Position numbers and translations under genes: made by a program. Below are positions 6,393-12,291 of a stretch of 12,291 nt of DNA, in pieces. Position 1 is the stretch's first letter, and the number at the start of each line of letters is the position of its first letter. Origin of the DNA: JBKDZL01 sp047971145 (lineage in GTDB: Bacteria > Bacillota_I > Bacilli_A > Erysipelotrichales > Erysipelotrichaceae); contig JBKDZL010000005.1 in NCBI GenBank assembly GCA_047971145.1, forward strand, positions 1-12,291, written 5' to 3'. Under the pieces are notes generated by a model that worked only from the letters and a program-made list of their open reading frames with translations, had not been told where the DNA came from and did not search any database.

Positions 6393-6410
6393 AAAAATGT
6401 AAACGCATTA
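6371..6410. promoter_or_regulatory. CGCATTA direct repeats flanking the -10 (candidate regulator sites)
   Basis: The heptamer CGCATTA occurs at 6371-6377, directly after the -35 box, and at 6404-6410, just after the predicted start site. The copies are 33 bp apart, close to three helical turns, so two protein units would sit on the same DNA face. Placement over the spacer and the start site fits repression. The divergent regulator is the natural binder, but this is inference. Confidence 0.4.
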
Positions 6411-6411
6411 C
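6398..6411 (+). promoter_or_regulatory. Weak cre-like site at the ygeX operon start
   Basis: TGTAAACGCATTAC has a perfect left half (TGWAARCG) of a CcpA cre but a poor right half (mismatches to YTWNCW). It overlaps the second CGCATTA repeat and the predicted transcription start. It may be a degenerate cre or simply part of the other operator. Confidence 0.3.
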
Positions 6412-6448
6412 TTTTTTGTATTTGTATTAAATAAATGGAGGACATATT

Positions 6449-7654
6449 ATGAAAGATGATGTAAAAATAGTGCCAATTATAGGGAGTGATGATGCAAAAG
6501 CTGATTTAGATTTTCTTAATGAAGAAACAGTTTCTAAAGTTATGAATTTCCATATGAGTTTCCCAATGTATGAAGAAACTCCTTTAGCAAAACTTGATAA
6601 TCTTGCGAAAACAATTGGGATTAATGGAGTTTATGTCAAGGATGAGTCTTATCGTTTTGGTTTGAATGCTTTTAAAGTCTTAGGAGGCAGTTTTGCGATT
6701 GGTAACTATCTAGCTAAAAAATTAAATTTAGATATTAGTGAGTTACCTTTTGATAAAATGACTTCTGCTGATGTTAAAGCTAAGTTAGGTGATATTACTT
6801 TTGTTACTGCGACTGATGGTAATCATGGTAGAGGTGTAGCATGGACTGCTAATAAGCTTAAACAAAATTCTGTTGTTTATATGCCTAAGGGAAGTGCTCA
6901 ACAACGTTTAGAGGCAATTAGAAAAGAAGGTGCTCAAGCTGATATTACTGATATGAACTATGATGAAGCTGTTAGACTTGCCTATAATAATGGTGAAAAG
7001 AACGGTTGGGTAATGGTTCAAGATACAGCTTGGGAAGGCTATACTGATATTCCTACTTGGATTATTCAAGGTTATGCTACTATGGCATATGAAGCTTACA
7101 AGCAAATGAAGAAAAGACCTACTCATATATTTGTACAGGCTGGAGTGGGATCACTGGCCTCAGCTATTACTGGCTTTTTCTCAAGTGTTTTCAAAGATGA
7201 GAAACCAATTATTGTGATAGTAGAACCTAAAAAAGCAGATTGTATTTTTAAGACTGCCGCTGCTAATGATGGTGAGCGTCATTTTGTAACTGGTGATATG
7301 GATACAACAATGGCAGGTCTTGCTTGTGGTGAGCCTTGTAGTATTGGCTGGAATGTATTAAAAGACTATGCTGATTATGCCATTGCTTGTGAGGATTATA
7401 TCTCAGCTAAGGGCATGCGTATTTTGGGGAATCCTTTAACAGGAGATCCAAAAGTAATATCTGGTGAGAGTGGCTCAGTAACAACTGGTTTATTGGTAGA
7501 AATTATGCAAAAGCCAGAGTATGCTGAAATTAAAAAACAGCTACAACTAGATGAAAATTCTGAAGTGCTTTGTTTTAGCACAGAAGGAGATACAGACAGA
7601 CAAAATTATTTAGACACTGTCTGGGATGGAAAAGATTCAAGCTATAACAAATAG
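6449..7654 (+). CDS. ygeX: Diaminopropionate ammonia-lyase (PLP)
   Basis: 401 residues against about 398 for E. coli YgeX. It is a fold-type II PLP enzyme that converts 2,3-diaminopropionate (both enantiomers in characterised members, also D-serine weakly) to pyruvate and two ammonia via 2-aminoacrylate. The PLP Lys is Lys76 in RFGLNAFKVLGGSFA. The ATDGNHGRG block carries Asp123, matching the catalytic Asp120 of E. coli. QDTAWEGY follows at 191-198 (Asp192, counterpart of Asp189). The phosphate-binding loop is AGVGS (231-235), and ISGESGS is at 337-343. Length and motifs are complete, so it should be active and cytoplasmic. It is first in an operon with ygeY 23 nt downstream, then a symporter, a deacylase and RidA. 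GGAGG lies 7 nt before the ATG. Confidence 0.94.
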   Translation: MKDDVKIVPIIGSDDAKADLDFLNEETVSKVMNFHMSFPMYEETPLAKLDNLAKTIGINGVYVKDESYRFGLNAFKVLGGSFAIGNYLAKKLNLDISELPFDKMTSADVKAKLGDITFVTATDGNHGRGVAWTANKLKQNSVVYMPKGSAQQRLEAIRKEGAQADITDMNYDEAVRLAYNNGEKNGWVMVQDTAWEGYTDIPTWIIQGYATMAYEAYKQMKKRPTHIFVQAGVGSLASAITGFFSSVFKDEKPIIVIVEPKKADCIFKTAAANDGERHFVTGDMDTTMAGLACGEPCSIGWNVLKDYADYAIACEDYISAKGMRILGNPLTGDPKVISGESGSVTTGLLVEIMQKPEYAEIKKQLQLDENSEVLCFSTEGDTDRQNYLDTVWDGKDSSYNK

Positions 7655-7677
7655 ATATCAAAGATAGGAGGATAATT

Positions 7678-8859
7678 ATGTTAAGCGAAGAAAGAAAAGC
7701 TGAAGTAGTAGAACTTTGTCAGAAATTAATTAGGGCAAAAAGCTACTCAGGTGAAGAAAAAGAAGTTGCCCAAGTATTAGAGGCTGCAATGAAAGAAAAA
7801 GGTTTTGATGAAGTAACTATTGACAAATATGGTAATGTCATTGGTTGTTTAAAGGGCAATAGGCCAGGCAAAAAAATTCTTTTTGATGGTCATATTGATA
7901 CCGTACCAGTAACTGATGAGAGTATTTGGGAATATCCACCATTTGCTGCTGAAATACATGATGGTAAGATTTATGGACGTGGAACTAGTGATATGAAAGG
8001 TTCAGTCGCTGCCTTTGTTTGTGCTGCTAAAAACTTTGCTGAAGACACAAATAGAGATTTTCCAGGTGAAATTTATGTAGCTGGTGTTGTTCATGAGGAG
8101 TGTTTTGAAGGAGTAGCAGCAAGAGAGATTAGTAAATTTGTTCAACCTGATTATGTTGTAATTGGTGAAGCATCTCAGCTTAATCTTAAAATAGGTCAAA
8201 GAGGAAGAGGTGAGATTGTTGTCGAAACTTTTGGAAAACCTGCTCACTCTGCTAATCCGGAGAAAGGTATTAATGCTGTTTATAAAATCACAGGTATTAT
8301 TGATGAGATTAGAAAATTAGTACCAACTCATGATGATACTTTAGGTGATGGTATCTTAGAATTAACGGATATTAAATCAGCACCATATCCTGGGGCATCA
8401 GTAGTTCCTGAGTACTGTCGTGCAACTTATGATCGTCGACTTTTAGTTGGTGAAACTAAAGAGAGTGTTTTAGCACCTTTAGAAAAGCTTATTAATGAAA
8501 TGATGAGTAAAGATCCTGAATTAAAAGCTAAGGTTTCATACGCTACTGGTAAAGAGTTATGTTATACCGGTAATTATATTGAAGGAGAAAGATTCTTCCC
8601 AGGTTGGTTATATAAAGAAGAAGCTTTTGTAACTGATGTTTATAATCGTTTAAAAGAAATGGGATATAGTCCGGAAATAACTCAATATAATTTCTGTACT
8701 AATGGAAGTCATTATGCTGGTGAGGCTAATATTCCAACATTTGGTTTGGGTCCATCGCTGGAAAATTTAGCTCATACTGTAAATGAGCATATTGAAATTG
8801 ATCAATTAGTAAAAGTAACAGATTGCTATTATGGTGCAATGGGTGCACTACTTAAATAG
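7678..8859 (+). CDS. ygeY: YgeY-family M20 metallohydrolase
   Basis: 393 residues, matching the YgeY group of M20 metallopeptidases/deacylases (called selenium-metabolism-linked because of its genomic company in some bacteria). Metal-site residues are all present: GHIDTVP (His72, Asp74), TSDMKG (Asp105), the catalytic acid and metal Glu in HEE (Glu140-Glu141), GEAS (Glu164) and a C-terminal His366 in LAHTVNE. The dimerisation lid domain has GKPAHSANPEKG (His190). In E. coli, too, ygeY lies directly after ygeX, so the two act in one pathway. It likely removes an acyl, carbamoyl or peptidyl group to supply the lyase, but the substrate is not established. TAGGAGG lies 6 nt before the start. No signal peptide is present. 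Confidence 0.9.
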   Translation: MLSEERKAEVVELCQKLIRAKSYSGEEKEVAQVLEAAMKEKGFDEVTIDKYGNVIGCLKGNRPGKKILFDGHIDTVPVTDESIWEYPPFAAEIHDGKIYGRGTSDMKGSVAAFVCAAKNFAEDTNRDFPGEIYVAGVVHEECFEGVAAREISKFVQPDYVVIGEASQLNLKIGQRGRGEIVVETFGKPAHSANPEKGINAVYKITGIIDEIRKLVPTHDDTLGDGILELTDIKSAPYPGASVVPEYCRATYDRRLLVGETKESVLAPLEKLINEMMSKDPELKAKVSYATGKELCYTGNYIEGERFFPGWLYKEEAFVTDVYNRLKEMGYSPEITQYNFCTNGSHYAGEANIPTFGLGPSLENLAHTVNEHIEIDQLVKVTDCYYGAMGALLK

Positions 8860-8877
8860 GAAAAGGGGAAAAAGAAT

Positions 8878-10353
8878 ATGAGTACTACTCAAAAAACTGC
8901 GCTAATAATAATTGTAGCGTACATGGTTTTAACTGTTTTTATTGGTTTATTTGTTTCTTATCGTAAAAAAGAAAAGAACAAAGCAAGAAGTAATGATGAT
9001 TTCTTAATGGCAAGTAAGTCACTTGGTCCATTAGTTTTGGCCGCAACTTTATTTGCTGCTAATACTGGTGGTGCTAGTACTACAGGTATTGCGACTAATG
9101 TTTATTCATTTGGTTTATCGGCATCTTGGTATGTAATTGCTGCTGGTATTGGATTTTTCTTAGTATCATTTATTGCGCCTTATTTTAGAAGAGCAAATGC
9201 TAGTACAGTACCAGAAATTGTTGGTAGACGTTTTGGTAAAGGTGCACATATTTTTACTGCTTTTACTTCAATAGCAGCGCTATTTATGGCGACTGGTGCT
9301 CAAATTATAGCGACTGCTTCTATTATTAATGTTGTAACTGGTTTAGGTTTCCAAATGGCTGTGGTTATTACAACTGTTATTGTTATTATTTATACTATGG
9401 TTGGTGGTTATAAATCAGTAACTGCTGCTAATATGATGCATGTTTTATTTATTACATTGGGTATGACATTTGCGATGTTTGTTATGTTAGGTAATCCGTT
9501 AGTTGGTGGTTTCTCAGGTTTATTTGAAAAAGCTGCTGTTATGACTAATGAGCAGGGTGAGAATATGAACTTGCTCAGTATGGTTAAAGTTGGTGTGCCA
9601 ACTATCTTGGGATATATTGCAATGTATTTTATGACTTTCCCAACAGGGCAAGAAATTGTTCAAACTTTTGGATCTGCTAAAGATAGTAAATCAGCTAAAC
9701 TTGGTTCGATTATTGCTGGTTTAGTTTCGGCTGCTTATGCAATTGTTCCTGCTTTAATTGGTTTAATGGCTTATGTTTGTATTGATGGTTATGCAACAGG
9801 ACCGCAAAAGAATGCTTTAGCTGATGCAACTATTACTTTTGCGCCAGCATTAATTTCGGGAATTGTTTTGGCAGCTATTGTGGCGGCTACTATGAGTAGT
9901 GCTTCTGGTAATATGATTGGTACTGCTACTATGTTTACTAATGATGTATTTAGACCATATATCAATAAAGGTAAAGCTGATGATAATAAAGAAGTTTGGA
10001 TTTCTAGAATTATGATGTTAATTGTTGGTGGTGTTGGTATGATTGTTGCTTTAACTGGAAATAATATTATTGCGGTTATGATGGGGGCATTTACTCTTAG
10101 AAGTGCTGGTCCATTTGCTGCCTTTGTTTGTGCATTATTTGTTAAAAATACGACAAAAAGAGCTGCTTTCTGGTCAATTTGTATTGGTACTGCAGTTGCT
10201 CTAGTATGGATTTATGCTCTTAATACTCCATGGGGTCTTAGTGCAATGGTTCCAGGTGGTGTTGTGGCATTTATTGCTATCTTCATTATTTCTCACTTTG
10301 ATATTAAAGCGGGAGCTGAGCCTGCACCTTTACTTGAATTTTCAGATAATTAA
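8878..10353 (+). CDS. Sodium:solute symporter family (SSS) transporter
   Basis: 491 residues with about 13 hydrophobic segments and a short cytoplasmic tail, typical of SSS/LeuT-fold Na+ symporters. The first helix is followed by a Lys/Arg-rich loop (YRKKEKNKARS) and the SSS blocks DDFLMASKSLGPLVLAATLFAAN and STVPEIVGRRFG. A long motif TMVGGYKSVTAANMMH lies in the middle (about 179-195), and MSSASGNMIGTATMFTNDVF (about 340-359) holds the Ser residues that usually coordinate Na+ in this family. Related proteins carry sugars, proline, pantothenate, urea or organic acids, so the fold does not give the substrate. Its position between ygeY and a deacylase suggests import of an N-substituted amino acid or similar compound. 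An AAAGGGG RBS precedes the start, 18 nt after ygeY. Confidence 0.9.
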   Translation: MSTTQKTALIIIVAYMVLTVFIGLFVSYRKKEKNKARSNDDFLMASKSLGPLVLAATLFAANTGGASTTGIATNVYSFGLSASWYVIAAGIGFFLVSFIAPYFRRANASTVPEIVGRRFGKGAHIFTAFTSIAALFMATGAQIIATASIINVVTGLGFQMAVVITTVIVIIYTMVGGYKSVTAANMMHVLFITLGMTFAMFVMLGNPLVGGFSGLFEKAAVMTNEQGENMNLLSMVKVGVPTILGYIAMYFMTFPTGQEIVQTFGSAKDSKSAKLGSIIAGLVSAAYAIVPALIGLMAYVCIDGYATGPQKNALADATITFAPALISGIVLAAIVAATMSSASGNMIGTATMFTNDVFRPYINKGKADDNKEVWISRIMMLIVGGVGMIVALTGNNIIAVMMGAFTLRSAGPFAAFVCALFVKNTTKRAAFWSICIGTAVALVWIYALNTPWGLSAMVPGGVVAFIAIFIISHFDIKAGAEPAPLLEFSDN

Positions 10354-10371
10354 TAAGGAGAAATAATTTAT

Positions 10372-11973
10372 ATGAAAACACTAATTAAAAATGGTTTAAT
10401 AGTTGATGGAACTGGAAAAAAAGGTTTCGAAGCTAATTTATTAGTAAGTGATGATAGAATTGAAAAAATAGGAGACTTTGAATTTCCTAATGCCGATAAA
10501 GTTATTGATGCTAAGGGCTTAGTAGTATCACCAGGTTTTATTGATACTCATAGTCATAGTGATCTAAAAATTCTAATTGAACCTGAAGTTCAGCCTAAAG
10601 TTAGACAAGGGATAACTACTGAAATTTTAGGACAAGATGGTATTTCTATGGCACCATTGCCAGAGCAATATATTAGTCCTTGGCGTAAAAATTTAGCTGG
10701 ACTTGATGGTGATAGTGATGATATTAATTGGAACTTTAAAAATACCGAAGGCTATCTAAAAATGATTGAGGATGTTAAGCCTGGTCTTAATGAGAGTTAT
10801 CTTGTTCCTCATGGAAATATTAGAATGGAAGCGATGGGACTTGATAATAAACTTCCAAATGCAGAAGAATTAGAATTAATGCGCACAATTACAAGACGTG
10901 AAATGGAAGCTGGTGCGATTGGTTTATCAACTGGTTTAATTTATATGCCTTGTGCTTACTCAGAGTCTACTGAAATTATTGAAATGTGTAAGATTGTTGC
11001 AGAATATGATGGTGTCTTTGTAATCCACCAAAGAAGTGAAGCAGATACTATTTTAGATTCAATGGAAGAAGTTATTAAAATTGGTCGTGAATCAGGAGTT
11101 AGAGTGCATTATTCTCACTTTAAAGTATGTGGTAAGAAAAACTGGGATAAAATTGATGGGGTAATAGAGCTTTTAGAAAAAGCCGAAAAAGAAGGCATTA
11201 AAGTTTCTTTTGATCAGTATCCTTATGTTGCTGGCAGTACAATGCTTGGAGTAATTTTGCCACCATGGGTTCATGATGGGGGAACTAATAAAGTAGTGGA
11301 GCGCTTGAAAGATCCAGAACTTCGTAAAAAGATGGTTTATGATATTGAAAATGGAATTCATGGTTGGGATAACTTTGTAGATTTTGCAGGACTTGATCAA
11401 ATCTTTGTTACAAGTGTTAAGACTAAAAAGAATGAAGATGCGATTGGCTTAAGTTTGATTGAACTTGGTGAGTTAAGAAATAAAGATCCATATGAAGCTA
11501 CCTTTGATTTATTAATGGAAGAAGAAAATGCAGTAGGAATGGTTGATTTCTATGGCACTGAAGAACATGTTCAATTATTCATGAAAAGAAAAGAAATGAA
11601 TGCTTGTACAGATGGACTATTAGGTGGAAAACCGCATCCTAGAGTATATGGGGCATTCCCTAGAATTTTAGGTAAATATGTTAGAGAAGATGGTGCTCTT
11701 ACTTTAGAAGAAGCAATTACTAAAATGACTAAGAAACCAGCTACTACCTTTAATATGGTAAATAGAGGTGAACTTAAAGAAGGTTATTTTGCTGATATTT
11801 GTATCTTCAACCCAGAAACTGTAATTGATAAGGGTACTTATGTTGAACCTGTTCAATTTCCTGAGGGAATTGAGTATGTGATGATCAATGGTGTACTTGC
11901 GGTTGAAAAGGGTAATCATACTGGTAATAGAGCCGGAAGAGTATTAAGAAAAAAAGGAAAAAATGTTGAATAG
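10372..11973 (+). CDS. N-acyl-D-amino-acid deacylase (D-aminoacylase)-like amidohydrolase
   Basis: 533 residues, an amidohydrolase-superfamily enzyme of the D-aminoacylase group: a small beta-sandwich at both ends (starts MKTLIKNGLIVDGTG, ends with YFADICIFNPETV) around a metal-dependent TIM barrel. Metal-site residues align with Alcaligenes D-aminoacylase: THSHSD (His60, His62), HQRSE (His219), YSHFK (His249) and CTDG (Asp414), for His67, His69, His220, His250 and Asp366. The beta-ligand Cys96 is replaced by Asp89 in GQDGIS; the spacing from the second His is 27 in both. The usual reaction is release of a carboxylate from an N-acyl-D-amino acid; with the altered ligand, a related amide or ureido substrate is also possible. 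AAGGAG lies 10 nt before the ATG, 18 nt after the symporter. It is expected to feed the lyase encoded upstream. Confidence 0.88.
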   Translation: MKTLIKNGLIVDGTGKKGFEANLLVSDDRIEKIGDFEFPNADKVIDAKGLVVSPGFIDTHSHSDLKILIEPEVQPKVRQGITTEILGQDGISMAPLPEQYISPWRKNLAGLDGDSDDINWNFKNTEGYLKMIEDVKPGLNESYLVPHGNIRMEAMGLDNKLPNAEELELMRTITRREMEAGAIGLSTGLIYMPCAYSESTEIIEMCKIVAEYDGVFVIHQRSEADTILDSMEEVIKIGRESGVRVHYSHFKVCGKKNWDKIDGVIELLEKAEKEGIKVSFDQYPYVAGSTMLGVILPPWVHDGGTNKVVERLKDPELRKKMVYDIENGIHGWDNFVDFAGLDQIFVTSVKTKKNEDAIGLSLIELGELRNKDPYEATFDLLMEEENAVGMVDFYGTEEHVQLFMKRKEMNACTDGLLGGKPHPRVYGAFPRILGKYVREDGALTLEEAITKMTKKPATTFNMVNRGELKEGYFADICIFNPETVIDKGTYVEPVQFPEGIEYVMINGVLAVEKGNHTGNRAGRVLRKKGKNVE

Positions 11974-11990
11974 AAAGAGAGTGTAATTAA

Positions 11991-12291
11991 ATGAGTAAAG
12001 AAATTATACATAGTGATTTAGCTCCTGCTGCTGTGGGTCCTTATATCCAAGGAGCAAAGTTAGGAAATGTTGTATTCACATCAGGACAATTAGGGATTGA
12101 TGTTAATACTGGAGAATTTGCAGGTAGTGATGTTGCTGCCCAAGCCCACCAATCAATGAAAAATTTAGGTGAAGTTTTAAAAGCTGCAGGCTCTGACTAC
12201 AAAAAAATAGTAAGAACACTGATTTTTCTTACTGATATGAATGATTTTGCAGTAGTTAACGAAATTTATCAAAGTTATTTTGATGGAGAAT
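11991..12291 (+). CDS. RidA/TdcF-family enamine/imine deaminase, 5' part
   Basis: The first 100 codons are visible; the gene runs off the right edge and RidA proteins are about 125-130 aa. The start MSKEIIHSDLAPAAVGPYIQG carries the family N-terminus with Tyr18, followed by VVFTSGQLGIDVNTGEF, AAQAHQSMKNLGEVLKAAG and KIVRTLIFLTDMNDFAVVNEIY, all hallmarks. The catalytic Arg (R105 region, RxxV) lies just past the window, so activity cannot be confirmed here. RidA trimers hydrolyse reactive 2-aminoacrylate-type enamines to keto acids. Being 17 nt after the deacylase and in an operon with a lyase that makes 2-aminoacrylate gives a direct reason for its presence. The RBS is weak (AGAGAG region, 11976-11981). 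Confidence 0.93.
   Translation, partial: MSKEIIHSDLAPAAVGPYIQGAKLGNVVFTSGQLGIDVNTGEFAGSDVAAQAHQSMKNLGEVLKAAGSDYKKIVRTLIFLTDMNDFAVVNEIYQSYFDGE

Noticed and set aside
6220..6402. 60-residue plus-strand frame across the divergent promoter region
   Set aside because: It overlaps the regulator start, both promoters and the operator candidates, and has no RBS; low-complexity AT-derived residues.
6908..8247. Antisense frames over ygeX and ygeY (6908-7126, 7396-7581, 8002-8247)
   Set aside because: They mirror strongly conserved genes, are short, Ser/Ile/Phe-rich and lack ribosome sites.
6449..8859. Calling the ygeX-ygeY pair a uric-acid/purine degradation cluster
   Set aside because: The companion genes that define that cluster are absent from the window and the neighbours (SSS symporter, D-aminoacylase-like enzyme, RidA, DauR-like regulator) suggest another substrate; genes beyond the right edge could change this.
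11173..11919. Antisense frames over the deacylase gene
   Set aside because: Same reasons: short, no start signals, opposite a complete and well-conserved enzyme gene.
1..12291. CRISPR arrays, tRNA/rRNA genes, riboswitches, intact transposases
   Set aside because: I saw no regularly spaced repeats, no cloverleaf-like or rRNA-like sequence, no recognisable riboswitch core and no transposase motifs in any frame.

Overview
The window is AT-rich with short intergenic gaps, strong AGGAGG-type ribosome binding sites, TTGACA/TATAAT-type promoters and T-tailed hairpin terminators. Gene content (oxygen-scavenging flavodiiron protein, cellobiose-type PTS permease, DUF871/MupG protein, ygeX-ygeY pair, Na+/solute symporter) points to a low-GC Bacillota (Firmicutes) with an anaerobic or facultative lifestyle, perhaps host- or gut-associated. 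I cannot name the genus; Erysipelotrichia, Lactobacillales-type and Clostridia-type hosts all remain possible.

Layout. (1) 1-516: the C-terminal end of an FprA-type flavodiiron protein. (2) 614-1354: an unrecognised protein with a CxxC...H...HxxxC zinc-binding pattern. (3) 1355-2115: about 760 bp without an intact gene. It holds a truncated, frameshifted HAD/Cof phosphatase, a tyrosine-recombinase C-terminal scrap, a possible broken small gene on the minus strand and two imperfect hairpins. It looks like a scar of mobile or horizontally acquired DNA. (4) 2116-5502: a sugar module with an RpiR/MurR-like regulator, a lactose/cellobiose-family PTS EIIC and a MupG-like (DUF871) 6-phosphoglycosidase. 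A palindrome with an overlapping cre-like site lies in front of EIIC, and a terminator-like hairpin sits between EIIC and MupG. (5) 5530-5562: a shared bidirectional terminator. (6) 5578-6264 on the minus strand: a YheO/DauR-type (PAS-like plus HTH) regulator divergent from (7) an operon running from 6449 past the right edge. That operon encodes diaminopropionate ammonia-lyase (YgeX), a YgeY-type M20 hydrolase, an SSS-family Na+ symporter, an N-acyl-D-amino-acid deacylase-like amidohydrolase and a RidA/TdcF enamine deaminase (cut by the window end).

How the genes work together (inference). In the sugar module the EIIC would import a disaccharide, presumably with EIIA/EIIB encoded elsewhere, and deliver it phosphorylated. 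The MupG-like enzyme would then split it, under RpiR control through SIS-domain sensing of a sugar phosphate. A cell-wall disaccharide such as MurNAc-GlcNAc is the natural guess from the MupG family. In the second module the symporter would import an N-substituted (D-)amino acid or peptide-like compound. The amidohydrolase and YgeY would strip it to a free amino acid such as 2,3-diaminopropionate or D-serine. YgeX would eliminate it to pyruvate and ammonia through 2-aminoacrylate, which RidA detoxifies. The DauR-like regulator fits D-amino-acid sensing. The most notable points are this gene combination, an Asp in place of the usual metal-ligand Cys in the deacylase, the well-defined divergent regulatory region, and the hairpin separating EIIC from MupG.
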